From assembly GCF_001457035.1 (NCBI RefSeq), contig NZ_KQ758617.1:992001-1056000 (forward strand): 64,000 bases of DNA. Direction: 5' to 3'. Positions within the stretch are counted from its first letter, which is position 1; each line of letters opens with the position of its first letter. The stretch is from Fictibacillus enclensis (GTDB taxonomy: Bacteria; Bacillota; Bacilli; Bacillales; Fictibacillaceae). The translations under genes were made by a program, and so were the position numbers. The notes beneath the pieces were generated by a model, which had not been told where the DNA came from, searched no databases, and was given only the letters and a program-made list of their open reading frames with translations. Below, in pieces: positions 7,775 through 15,889 of the stretch.

Positions 7775-8791
7775 ATGAGAAAATTGCTGCGTAAAGGGCG
7801 GCTGGTTCCTTTGTTTGCAATGTTGGCGCTTCTCTTGATGGGTTGCGGTGATCCAACGCTTTCTGCGCTTATGCCGCAGGGTGAAGTTGCCGACAAGCAA
7901 TATTCATTAATGGTTCTCAGCTTGGCAATCATGATCTTTGTTTTGTTGGTCGTATTTGTAATTTATGTATTTGTCATTATTAAGTTCAGAAAACGCAAAG
8001 GTGATGACACGATCCCTGAGCAAGTGGAAGGGAATCATTTGCTTGAAATTCTATGGACAGCAATTCCAATTTTGCTGTTGATCATACTTGCAGTGCCAAC
8101 CGTTATGCAAACCTTTGATCTATCAGCGAAGGATAAGCCGAAAAAGGGCGAATTGGCGCTAAAAGTAACGGGCCATCAGTATTGGTGGGAGTTTGAGTAT
8201 CCGAAAGAGGAAATTATCACTTCCCAGGAACTTGTGCTTCCGGTTAATACAAAAGTCCATGTGGAATTATCTTCTGCTGATGTTATCCATTCATTCTGGA
8301 TTCCTTCACTTGCCGGGAAAACGGACACAAATCCTGGTGACGGCAGCAAAAACTACATGTGGATCGAAACAGGAAGCAAGGAACAAGTTTACAAGGGTAA
8401 ATGTGCCGAGCTTTGCGGAGCTTCACATGCTTTGATGGACTTTAAAGTAAAGGTCGTGTCCAAGGATAAGTATCAGGCCTGGGTAAGCTCTTTCAAAAAA
8501 GCAAGCGGAAAAGCAACAGGCAATGCTGCTGAAGGACAAAAGATCTTTGAAAAGAACTGCCTGTCCTGCCATGCTGTTGGAAAAGAAGGCGGAAACACCG
8601 GTCCTAACCTGACAGGGTTTGGTGACAAGCAGCGAGTAGCGGGTGTTCTCGAGCACGACAAAGATAATGTTAAAAAGTGGATTGAAGATCCTCAAAAAGT
8701 AAAACCAGGCAACAACATGCCGAACGTGCCCCTTAACGATGAAGAAGTTGATGCAGTTGCTGACTATCTTCTTAGTCTAAAACTTCAATAG
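7775..8791 (+). CDS. ctaC: caa3 cytochrome c oxidase subunit II with fused cytochrome c
   Basis: 338-residue lipoprotein, the electron-entry subunit of caa3 oxidase. Order of parts: lipoprotein signal peptide with lipobox LLMGC (Cys about residue 25), two membrane helices, CuA cupredoxin domain (about 125-235) with the copper ligands in CAELCGASHALM, and a C-terminal cytochrome c domain with heme motif CLSCH (about residue 260). The heme domain distinguishes caa3 from quinol oxidases, so electrons come from cytochrome c. Start codons GTG 7772 and ATG 7775 are adjacent and both possible; the GTG at 7757 lies in the weak ribosome-site region. Confidence 0.95.
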   Translation: MRKLLRKGRLVPLFAMLALLLMGCGDPTLSALMPQGEVADKQYSLMVLSLAIMIFVLLVVFVIYVFVIIKFRKRKGDDTIPEQVEGNHLLEILWTAIPILLLIILAVPTVMQTFDLSAKDKPKKGELALKVTGHQYWWEFEYPKEEIITSQELVLPVNTKVHVELSSADVIHSFWIPSLAGKTDTNPGDGSKNYMWIETGSKEQVYKGKCAELCGASHALMDFKVKVVSKDKYQAWVSSFKKASGKATGNAAEGQKIFEKNCLSCHAVGKEGGNTGPNLTGFGDKQRVAGVLEHDKDNVKKWIEDPQKVKPGNNMPNVPLNDEEVDAVADYLLSLKLQ

Positions 8792-8827
8792 ACATTAGGA
8801 GCTGTTTGTAAAAAGGGAGGTAAAAAG

Positions 8828-10672
8828 GTGTCTACTCATGCAAGTCACAAAAAGAGAAGCGGGCTGATGGACTGGCTCACTACTGTCGATCACAAGAAAA
8901 TAGGTATACTTTACCTAATTGCCGGGGGATTCTTCTTCATCATCGGTGGACTTGAAGCCATGTTCATGCGAATTCAGCTGTTTAAACCGGAGAATGATTT
9001 TGTAGCAGCTGAAACTTTTAACCAATTGCTTACCATGCATGGAACCACAATGATTTTCTTTGCGGCCATGCCACTTATATTTGCCTTTATGAACGCTGTT
9101 GTTCCGTTACAAATCGGAGCAAGGGACGTAGCGTTCCCGTTTGTTAATGCGCTCGGTTTCTGGCTGTTCTTTTTTGGGGGAGTTCTCCTCAACCTGAGCT
9201 GGCTGTTAGGCGGCGCGCCTGATGCCGGATGGACAGCGTATGCGCCTCTTTCTACCACGTCCGAAGGGTCCGGTGTGGATTTCTACGTGCTTGGTTTGCA
9301 GATTTCCGGAGCGGGTACGTTAGTAGGGGGGATTAACTTCCTCGTTACCATTATCAACATGCGCGCACCAGGGATGACCTTCATGCGTATGCCGTTGTTC
9401 ACCTGGACAGCATTTGTAACTTCTGGTTTGATTTTGTTCGCGTTTCCTCCACTAACCATTGGATTGTTCATGCTTATGTTTGAAAGGGTTTTTGATGCCA
9501 ACTTCTTTAACCCTGACAATGGCGGTAACATTCTGATCTGGGAGCATATTTTCTGGATTTTCGGCCACCCCGAGGTTTATATCCTGATTCTTCCGTCCTT
9601 TGGAGCGATCAGTGAAGTGGTGGCAACCTTTTCAAGAAAGCGCCTTTTTGGATACAGCGCAATGGTATTTGCAACGGTGCTCATCGGTTTCCTAGGTTTC
9701 ATGGTATGGGTTCACCATATGTTTACTGTAGGTCTTGGACCGGTAGCCAACTCCATTTTCGCCGTAGCAACGATGGCGATTGCTGTACCGACGGGTGTTA
9801 AAATCTTCAACTGGCTCTTCACCATGTGGGGAGGAAAAATCGTTTTCTCGACTGCTATGTTATGGGCGGTTGGATTTATTCCTACCTTTGTTATGGGTGG
9901 AGTAACAGGAGTTATGCTTGCGATTCCTTCTGCAGACTACCAGTTCCATGACAGCTACTTTGTTGTTGCCCACTTTCACTATGTTATTGTCGGTGGGGTA
10001 ATTCTGGGTCTGTTTGCCGGATTGTATTACTGGTATCCAAGAATGTTCAACCGTGTTCTTAATGAAACCTTGGGAAAAATTCACTTCTGGACGTTTTTTA
10101 TCGGCTTTCACCTAACTTTCTTCCCTCAGCATTTCTTGGGATTAATGGGTATGCCGCGCCGGGTATTTACATATCTTTCCGGACAGGATCTTGACCAGTT
10201 AAACTTTATCAGTACGATTGGTGCATTCCTGATGGCAATTGGAACCATTGTTTTGTTTGTCAATGTTATCATCTCAACTTCTAAAAAGTATGCACCATCT
10301 TCTGATCCATGGCATGGCCGCACATTGGAGTGGGCGATCCCGTATCCAACACCTGAATACAACTTTGCCCAAACTCCTCTTGTGCGTGGTCTGGATGCAT
10401 TCTGGATTGAAAAAGCAGCAGGTAATAAAGGTATGACACCGGCAGAACCAGTGGGAGACATTCATATGCCGAACCCATCAATTCTTCCGCTAATCATGTC
10501 CATCGGATTATTTGTAGCTGCATTCGGTTTAATTTATGACACAATGACAGTCGTAGTAATTGGGATGGCAATAACCTTTATCAGCATGTTCTTTCGTTCT
10601 GTTATTGATGATCATGGCTTCCATATTCATAAAGAAGAAGTGGAAGAAGATCTTAAGGGGGTTAAGCTATAA
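8828..10672 (+). CDS. ctaD: caa3 cytochrome c oxidase subunit I
   Basis: 614-residue heme-copper oxidase catalytic subunit with twelve or more membrane helices. It holds heme a and the heme a3-CuB centre where oxygen is reduced and protons are pumped. Visible signatures are the N-terminal DHKKIG, the helix VI segment WIFGHPEVYILILPS with the His-Tyr pair typical of A-type oxidases, VWVHHMFTVG (CuB histidines) and DSYFVVAHFHYVIVGG (heme ligands). GTG start after GGGAGG. Its stop shares one base with the ctaE start (TAATG), indicating translational coupling. Confidence 0.97.
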   Translation: MSTHASHKKRSGLMDWLTTVDHKKIGILYLIAGGFFFIIGGLEAMFMRIQLFKPENDFVAAETFNQLLTMHGTTMIFFAAMPLIFAFMNAVVPLQIGARDVAFPFVNALGFWLFFFGGVLLNLSWLLGGAPDAGWTAYAPLSTTSEGSGVDFYVLGLQISGAGTLVGGINFLVTIINMRAPGMTFMRMPLFTWTAFVTSGLILFAFPPLTIGLFMLMFERVFDANFFNPDNGGNILIWEHIFWIFGHPEVYILILPSFGAISEVVATFSRKRLFGYSAMVFATVLIGFLGFMVWVHHMFTVGLGPVANSIFAVATMAIAVPTGVKIFNWLFTMWGGKIVFSTAMLWAVGFIPTFVMGGVTGVMLAIPSADYQFHDSYFVVAHFHYVIVGGVILGLFAGLYYWYPRMFNRVLNETLGKIHFWTFFIGFHLTFFPQHFLGLMGMPRRVFTYLSGQDLDQLNFISTIGAFLMAIGTIVLFVNVIISTSKKYAPSSDPWHGRTLEWAIPYPTPEYNFAQTPLVRGLDAFWIEKAAGNKGMTPAEPVGDIHMPNPSILPLIMSIGLFVAAFGLIYDTMTVVVIGMAITFISMFFRSVIDDHGFHIHKEEVEEDLKGVKL

Positions 10673-11292
10673 TGGATGCTGGACAACGTTTAACGGATGC
10701 TAATTTTCCGGAACATCCCGAAAAAGCCACCCTTGAAGGAAAAAACAAGTTTCTGGGATTCTGGCTGTTCCTCGGTGGTGAAACCGTATTATTTGCCACA
10801 TTGTTTGGTACGTACCTGGGTCTGCGCCATATGAATATGGATGGGCCATCCACGGAGGAGCTGTTCAAGCTCCCTACCGTGTTCCTGGCAACCATGCTTC
10901 TTTTAACGAGTTCATTAACCAGTGTGTATGCTGTGCTTGCCTTAAAGCAAAATCGCGTACGCACGCTGCAAAAATGGTTTATTATCACGCTCATCCTAGG
11001 ACTTGGTTTCCTTGGACTTGAAGTATATGAATTTATGGAATATGTGCATGAAGGGCATACTTTTACGAGCAGTGCTTTTGGTTCTGCCTTTTACACGCTG
11101 GTCGGGTTCCATGGAGGACACGTGGCGTTCGGATGTCTCTGGATCATCACATTGCTTATCCGGAACTGGAACCGTGGAATTACCCTTGTTAATGCACCAA
11201 AGTATTATTTGTTCGCCTTATACTGGCACTTTGTTGATGTCGTGTGGGTGTTCATCTTTACGGTAGTGTATCTTATGGGGAAGGTGGGTTAA
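10672..11292 (+). CDS. ctaE: caa3 cytochrome c oxidase subunit III
   Basis: 206-residue membrane protein of the CoxC family with five hydrophobic helices, the five-helix form typical of Bacillus caa3 oxidases. Typical segments are FLGFWLFLGGETVLFATLFG near the N-terminus, GFHGGHVAFG, and the C-terminal YWHFVDVVWVFIF. It is translated from an ATG overlapping the ctaD stop by one base, and ctaF begins three bases after its stop, so D-E-F form one tightly coupled unit. Confidence 0.96.
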   Translation: MDAGQRLTDANFPEHPEKATLEGKNKFLGFWLFLGGETVLFATLFGTYLGLRHMNMDGPSTEELFKLPTVFLATMLLLTSSLTSVYAVLALKQNRVRTLQKWFIITLILGLGFLGLEVYEFMEYVHEGHTFTSSAFGSAFYTLVGFHGGHVAFGCLWIITLLIRNWNRGITLVNAPKYYLFALYWHFVDVVWVFIFTVVYLMGKVG

Positions 11293-11295
11293 CCT

Positions 11296-11637
11296 ATGGC
11301 TGATCATAACAACACTGAAACCAATATTCACCGCAATGAAGCACTGCAGCGGAAGCTTGCATTCAAGGAAGAAAGAAAACATCACAACGTTTCATTCATT
11401 ATGATGATTCTTTTGACACTGGTTGCTTTTTACGCCATCTGGAGTGATAAGGTAGCGGATTCGTTCGCTGTACTGTTTATTCTGGTGCTCGCTGTTGTTC
11501 AAGTTTTCTTCCAATTGTATATCTGGATGCATTTGAGCCATAAAGGCCACGATTTTCCTCTTTGGGGAATGATCAGCGGTATATTATTCGCTGCCATTAC
11601 CGTGGTTGGCATTGCAGGATTGATCTGGACGTCTTAA
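11296..11637 (+). CDS. ctaF: caa3 cytochrome c oxidase subunit IV
   Basis: 113-residue protein of the prokaryotic COX4 family with a hydrophilic N-terminus and three membrane helices. The segment QVFFQLYIWMHLSHKGH is characteristic of the family. It helps assemble or stabilise the CuB centre in related oxidases (family knowledge). ATG at 11296 follows AAGGTGGG in the end of ctaE. A bidirectional-looking terminator follows directly. Confidence 0.94.
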   Translation: MADHNNTETNIHRNEALQRKLAFKEERKHHNVSFIMMILLTLVAFYAIWSDKVADSFAVLFILVLAVVQVFFQLYIWMHLSHKGHDFPLWGMISGILFAAITVVGIAGLIWTS

Positions 11638-11641
11638 AACG

Positions 11642-11672
11642 AAAAATGGCTGCTGAATCGGCAGCCATTTTT
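11642..11672. terminator. Terminator after ctaF
   Basis: AAAAATGGCTGC pairs with GCAGCCATTTTT around a 7-base loop, starting four bases after the ctaF stop. ctaG follows 48 bases later with its own ribosome site, so it depends on read-through or a separate promoter. Confidence 0.88.
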
Positions 11673-11719
11673 CATAACTATCGAATATCCCTGCTTTCCG
11701 TGGGAAAGGAGTTGCTATA

Positions 11720-12577
11720 ATGAACCATCATATGATGGCACCTGAAAAACTGAGCGATTTCAGTTTTTACAGTCTGTACCGGCCGGATATTTTTTTGATT
11801 ATCCTCGTCATTGGCATTTTGTATTACCGGTTTTACGGGGTTCAAAGCAGCGAGTTAAAAGCCACCCTGCTTCAAAAAATATTTTTCACTGTAGGACTTG
11901 TTTTTCTTTATATTTCCAAAGGAAGTCCGCTGAATGTGATTGGCCACCATTATTTATTTAGTGTGCACATGCTGGAAATGGCCATCAGCTATCTTGTTGT
12001 ACCCCCATTCCTTATCCTGGGAATGCCTCATGATTTTTATTTGAAATGGATGAAGAGGGACAAAGGTCTGATCAGACTTATTCATTTCCTGACCCAACCG
12101 CTTATTGCCATTCTGGTTTTTATCGCGTTGTTTTCTATTTATCATATGCCGGTGATCTTTGATGCCATCATGGCAAACGGCCTATTAATGTTTTTCAGCC
12201 ACTCACTATTGTTCATCACCGCATTTACGATGTGGTGGCCGGTACTTTGTCCGGTCGAAGAACTAACCACTCTGTCCGAACTGAAAAAAGTGGGGTATGT
12301 GTTTGCCAGCGGCGTTCTGTTGACACCTGCCTGTGCTCTCATTATGTTTTCAAGCCATGTGCTGTATGACACTTACGCACATGCGCCTCTGCTTTTTTCA
12401 TTCCTGCCGCCGCTTGAAGACCAAAATTCTGGCGGAATCTTAATGAAGGTATTGCAGGAAGCGGTATACGGTACCGTGCTTGGCCATATTTTTTACAAAT
12501 GGGTGAAAAAAGAGCGGGCCAAAGACAAGGAAGACTTGGTTAAGATCAAGTTGACTGCTGCAGCCAAGAATTCCTGA
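11720..12577 (+). CDS. ctaG: Cytochrome c oxidase assembly factor CtaG
   Basis: 285-residue membrane protein of the caa3_CtaG family (unrelated to the mitochondrial Cox11-type CtaG), with about seven hydrophobic helices. In B. subtilis it is required for active caa3 oxidase, probably for CuB assembly. Conserved histidine-containing membrane segments are visible, for example HYLFSVHMLEMAISYL and FFSHSLLF. AAAGGAG precedes ATG 11720 by nine bases. It ends the cta gene group and is closed by its own terminator. Confidence 0.93.
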   Translation: MNHHMMAPEKLSDFSFYSLYRPDIFLIILVIGILYYRFYGVQSSELKATLLQKIFFTVGLVFLYISKGSPLNVIGHHYLFSVHMLEMAISYLVVPPFLILGMPHDFYLKWMKRDKGLIRLIHFLTQPLIAILVFIALFSIYHMPVIFDAIMANGLLMFFSHSLLFITAFTMWWPVLCPVEELTTLSELKKVGYVFASGVLLTPACALIMFSSHVLYDTYAHAPLLFSFLPPLEDQNSGGILMKVLQEAVYGTVLGHIFYKWVKKERAKDKEDLVKIKLTAAAKNS

Positions 12578-12579
12578 AG

Positions 12580-12609
12580 GGTAACCGGGCAACCGGTTAT
12601 CTTTTTTTG
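12580..12609 (+). terminator. Terminator of ctaG
   Basis: TAACCGG pairs with CCGGTTA around a short loop, followed by C and a run of seven T. Confidence 0.8.
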
Positions 12610-12673
12610 GAAAAATAGATGATTAAACGTCTTGATGTCGAAGTAGTTGGTAATGAGAACAGGAGGAGAAGCA

Positions 12674-13861
12674 TTGATCAGGAATCTTCAACGCGACGAA
12701 TTACTGGAATCGATTGAGCTTTCACAATATGCATTCAGGTATTCCTTAACCCCTGAGGAGGTTGAAAAACGTCTGTCAAATACTGACCCGATGACGATTT
12801 ATGGTGCTTTTGATCAAGAACAGAGATTGCTGGCAAAATATCATCTGCTGCCATTTGACGCCTATTTTTCTGGTAAAGCAGTAAAAATGGGTGGGTTGGC
12901 AGGGGTGGCAACCTGGCCGGAAAATAGAAGAACGGGACTGGTCAGAAAGCTGCTGATGCATGCTTTACAGACAATGAACCTATCTGGAATCTACCTTTCC
13001 ATGCTTCATCCGTTCTCGGTCTCTTTCTACCGGGGCTTTGGGTGGGAACTCACCTGTGATTACAAAATGTACAACATACATAAAAAGCAGTTCCCTCCTT
13101 TTGAAAGAGTGGAAGGCAAGGTAGTGCGGCATGGTTCTGAGGATTGGATGACGCTAAAGCCCATCTATGAGAAATTTGCAGCTCGATATAATGGCACGCT
13201 GAAACGCACCGAAGTCTGGTGGAAGAACAACATATTAAACAAAAAACAGATAGCGGTTTATAAAAACAGCAGAAGTCAGGCGCTCGGCTATATTGTTTAT
13301 TCAATTAAAGAAGATGAAATGGAAATTAAAGAATTTGTCTTTCTGGACAAAGAAGGGTTTACCGGGTTGTGGAACTTTATAGGTAACCATGATTCGATGA
13401 TTGAGAATGTGACCATTGTGGTTCCTCCTGACGATGAAATGGGGTATTTCTTGGGGGACCCGAAGATTCATCAAGAACAGCGCAGCTATTTTATGGGGCG
13501 AATTGTGAACGTTCTCGAAGCATTGAAGGATTACCCTTTTACGTGCAAGAGCAATGTAACCTTGTTTCTTCATGTAAACGACCCGGTTGCCGAGTGGAAT
13601 GCAGGATCGTATTCCATTTCTTTTCAGAAAGGAGAAAAATCGATTAACTTTTTCCCGGCGAAAACAGGAAATTCTTCCTGCACGGTGACACCTCAAAGAG
13701 GCATATCCCTAAACATACAGGAGCTGAGCGCTATTCTGTTCAATTATAAAACACCGGATCAGTTGTACCGCTTTGGGAGAATTTCGGGAAAAGACGAAGA
13801 CATCAAGCTGCTGCAATCCATTCTGCCGGCAGGGACCCCTTTTATATACGACTTTTTTTAA
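12674..13861 (+). CDS. Eis-like GNAT N-acetyltransferase
   Basis: 395-residue protein with the three-part layout of Eis-type acetyltransferases: an N-terminal GNAT domain with acetyl-CoA motif (GVATWPENRRTGLVRKLL, residues about 77-95), a second GNAT-like domain, and a C-terminal sterol-carrier-like domain (from about residue 300). It ends in a C-terminal Phe, as in Eis proteins, where the terminal carboxylate acts in catalysis (family knowledge). The substrate cannot be inferred. Start is TTG 12674, seven bases after AGGAGG (12661-12666); upstream in-frame codons lack a ribosome site. The downstream nucleotidyltransferase begins 13 bases after the stop, so the two are probably co-transcribed. 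Confidence 0.85.
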   Translation: MIRNLQRDELLESIELSQYAFRYSLTPEEVEKRLSNTDPMTIYGAFDQEQRLLAKYHLLPFDAYFSGKAVKMGGLAGVATWPENRRTGLVRKLLMHALQTMNLSGIYLSMLHPFSVSFYRGFGWELTCDYKMYNIHKKQFPPFERVEGKVVRHGSEDWMTLKPIYEKFAARYNGTLKRTEVWWKNNILNKKQIAVYKNSRSQALGYIVYSIKEDEMEIKEFVFLDKEGFTGLWNFIGNHDSMIENVTIVVPPDDEMGYFLGDPKIHQEQRSYFMGRIVNVLEALKDYPFTCKSNVTLFLHVNDPVAEWNAGSYSISFQKGEKSINFFPAKTGNSSCTVTPQRGISLNIQELSAILFNYKTPDQLYRFGRISGKDEDIKLLQSILPAGTPFIYDFF

Positions 13862-13874
13862 GGAGATTATTCCA

Positions 13875-14600
13875 ATGACAATAAGAGACAGTGCAGTCCA
13901 TGCTGCAAAGAAATTTATTGAGCAATATTTTCCTGTGGCTGAGGTTGTATTTTTAGCCGGAAGCATTGTGAGAGGTGAAGCAACTGAAAGCTCGGACTTG
14001 GACATTATCGTGTTTGACGGATCCCTGGACCATTCTTATCGAAAGTCATTTGTCGAATTCGGCTGGCCTATCGAAGTGTTTGTCCACAGCTTTCATACGT
14101 ATAAAGACTTCTTTAAGGAAAACAGGGACCGTGCTCGCCCCTCGCTTCCTCAAATGTGTGCAGAAGGTATCATCCTTAAGGATAACGGTCGGGCGGCATC
14201 CATTAAAAATGAAGCACTTGCCCTCTTGAAGAGAGGTCCGCTGCCTTGGAAATCAAAGGAAGTGGATTCGGCGCGGTATGAAATCACCAACTTGCTGGAT
14301 GATTTAGAAGGTTCAACCAACCCGGCAGAAGATTTATTTACAGTATCCCGGCTCGCTGCCAAAATTCATGAGTTTGTTCTCCGCGTCAACGGCTGCTGGA
14401 TTGGGGAAGGAAAATGGATTGTCAGGGCGCTCAAGGAATTTAATGAAGAGTTTGCGGAGTGCTTTGTCTCTATCTTTGATGAATATTACAAGACCCGCCA
14501 AAAGCACCGGGTGATCGGATTTGCCGACAATGTTCTGAAGCCGTATGGCGGGCGGCTGTTTGAAGGCTACTCGATCGGAAAAAGCAGACCAAAAGAGTAA
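13875..14600 (+). CDS. Nucleotidyltransferase-domain protein
   Basis: 241-residue soluble protein. The N-terminal domain has the Pol beta-type nucleotidyltransferase signature: GSIVRGEA followed by SSDLDIIV, giving the G-S...D-x-D metal-binding pattern at about residues 34-51. The C-terminal helical part resembles the second domain of aminoglycoside nucleotidyltransferases, but substrate is unknown. ATG 13875 follows AGGAGA, which overlaps the stop of the preceding acetyltransferase gene. Pairing with a GNAT gene suggests small-molecule modification, but that is inference. No HEPN partner gene is adjacent, so an MNT/HEPN toxin-antitoxin reading is not supported. Confidence 0.82.
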   Translation: MTIRDSAVHAAKKFIEQYFPVAEVVFLAGSIVRGEATESSDLDIIVFDGSLDHSYRKSFVEFGWPIEVFVHSFHTYKDFFKENRDRARPSLPQMCAEGIILKDNGRAASIKNEALALLKRGPLPWKSKEVDSARYEITNLLDDLEGSTNPAEDLFTVSRLAAKIHEFVLRVNGCWIGEGKWIVRALKEFNEEFAECFVSIFDEYYKTRQKHRVIGFADNVLKPYGGRLFEGYSIGKSRPKE

Positions 14601-14634
14601 CCCCTCCCAGCCGGGAAGGGTTACTCTTTTTCTG
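14591..14634. terminator. Terminator after the nucleotidyltransferase gene
   Basis: AAAAGAGTAACCC (14591-14603, including the stop codon) pairs with GGGTTACTCTTTT. The A-run on one side and T-run on the other make it work on both strands; it also faces the leftward ylbA transcript. Confidence 0.9.
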
Positions 14635-14661
14635 TTTGCATCCTTCGGTTGTACTTTGCTG

Positions 14662-14866
14662 CAAGAAAGCTTACTTAATCTCTTCAGTAACCGAGTTGCT
14701 GACAAGAAAGCTTATTTAATCTCTTCAGCAACCGAGTTGCTGGCAAGAAAGCATACTTAATCTCTTCAGCAACCGAGTTGCTGGCAGGAAAGCTTACTTA
14801 ATCTCTTCAGCAACCGAGTTGCTGGCAAGAAAGCTTACTTAATCTCTTCAGCAACCAAGTTAATGG
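14662..14866. repeat. Five-copy 41-bp tandem repeat overlapping the 3' end of ylbA
   Basis: Five head-to-tail 41-bp units begin at 14662, 14703, 14744, 14785 and 14826. The last unit includes the ylbA stop codon and its last coding triplets; the other four lie beyond the stop in non-coding DNA. Copies 1-4 share CGAGTTGCTG where the coding copy has CAAGTTAATG. This change creates a hairpin, CAGCAAC-CGA-GTTGCTG, perfect in copies 2-4 and with one changed base in copy 1. A degenerate fragment precedes copy 1. Single-base differences between copies show the array is not freshly made. There are no unique spacers, so it is not CRISPR. Confidence 0.92.
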
Positions 14867-15182
14867 TTTGAATACAGTGGTCTACGATGTTCTTTGGGAA
14901 CTCCTCGTCATATTCCACACCGTGCGGGTAATAGTGTTTTCCAAGGTAGGGGTCGCCAAGTTCAATTTTTGCATAGGGACGTTCAATCTCACCTTCGGCC
15001 ACGATGCAAGGGAAGCGCAAGTAGTAAACGTCTCCATTTGTCATGTCTTCAAATTTATAATCGTATGTAATTCTTTCATAATCCCATTGTCCAGCCCGGA
15101 CGATTCCGTGGTTGTTCATGATATGCTCCAGGATTGAAAATTGGACAACTTGCCCTTTTAGGCCGCTTTCTTCAAATACCAT
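14835..15182 (-). CDS. ylbA: YugN-like family protein, probably YlbA
   Basis: 115-residue soluble protein with conserved aromatic blocks GQWDYERITYDYKF and YLGKHYYPHGVEYDEE. I recognise these as YugN-like family features, and position and strand after ctaG match ylbA. Function is unknown; no catalytic motif or membrane segment is visible. The ATG at 15182 follows GGGAGG by seven bases on the minus strand; the in-frame TTG at 15197 overlaps that ribosome site and is rejected. The last coding bases lie inside copy 5 of a 41-bp tandem repeat that continues past the stop. Confidence 0.75.
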   Translation of the reverse strand: MVFEESGLKGQVVQFSILEHIMNNHGIVRAGQWDYERITYDYKFEDMTNGDVYYLRFPCIVAEGEIERPYAKIELGDPYLGKHYYPHGVEYDEEFPKNIVDHCIQTINLVAEEIK

Positions 15183-15345
15183 TACACTACCTCCCAATGT
15201 TCATGTAAACCTTCACTTTTCTATGATAGTATGAAAATCTTGAAGATGCAATCGTTGTCAAAATATTTCCCCTTTATCCATCCTTGTATAATTTTTCATC
15301 AGCAGATCACACTAAATGTGAAAAATTGAATGGGAGGATATCCTT

Positions 15346-15774
15346 TTGAAAACTTTAAGAGATATAATGACCACTAATGTGGATACTTGTTCGCCACAAG
15401 ACAACATTTATGAAACTGCGGTTAAAATGAAGCAGGACGATGTAGGAGTAATTCCAGTATGTGAAGGGAAAAAGCTTCTTGGCGTCATTACCGACCGCGA
15501 TATTGTTATTCGCGCAGTGGCTGAAAAGAAACAGGGATCAACGAAGGTCAGCGATGTAATGAGCAGCCGCCTCATAACCGGATCTCCCGATATGAGCGTG
15601 GAAGAAGCATCCGAGTTGATGTCACGTGATCAAATTCGCCGTCTTCCGATCGTTGAAAACAGCGATTTGGTCGGAATTGTGTCTCTGGGGGACATCGCGG
15701 TGCATAAACAAACCGATTCCAAAGCCGGTGTTGCTCTGAGTGAAATTTCCGAGCAGAGAGACCAGCTTCAATAA
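15346..15774 (+). CDS. ylbB: CBS-domain protein YlbB
   Basis: 142-residue cytoplasmic protein made of two CBS domains (about residues 7-62 and 72-128), containing the typical segments GVITDRDIVIRAVA and GIVSLGDIAV. CBS pairs bind adenosine nucleotides and usually act as energy or ligand sensors; no effector domain is attached. TTG start at 15346 is preceded by GGGAGG. Position after ylbA, length and domain layout match ylbB. It is closed by a strong terminator, so it is a single-gene unit. Confidence 0.88.
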   Translation: MKTLRDIMTTNVDTCSPQDNIYETAVKMKQDDVGVIPVCEGKKLLGVITDRDIVIRAVAEKKQGSTKVSDVMSSRLITGSPDMSVEEASELMSRDQIRRLPIVENSDLVGIVSLGDIAVHKQTDSKAGVALSEISEQRDQLQ

Positions 15775-15786
15775 CCCATGAACTTG

Positions 15787-15816
15787 AAAAAACACCCTGG
15801 AAAATGGGTGTTTTTT
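15787..15816. terminator. Terminator of ylbB
   Basis: AAAAAACACCC pairs perfectly with GGGTGTTTTTT around an 8-base loop. Confidence 0.92.
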
Positions 15817-15889
15817 CGCTTTAATGGACAAAATCCCTTAAAGTACAGTACAGTTAGGAAAGGTATGTATTTTGAAGGGAGTACAGCTT

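Noticed and set aside
13875-14600. MNT/HEPN-type toxin-antitoxin system
   Set aside because: The nucleotidyltransferase is larger than MNT antitoxins and its partner gene is an Eis-like acetyltransferase, not a HEPN protein.
14662-14866. CRISPR-like array
   Set aside because: The 41-bp units are directly abutting with no unique spacers, and one copy is coding sequence of ylbA; no cas genes are near.
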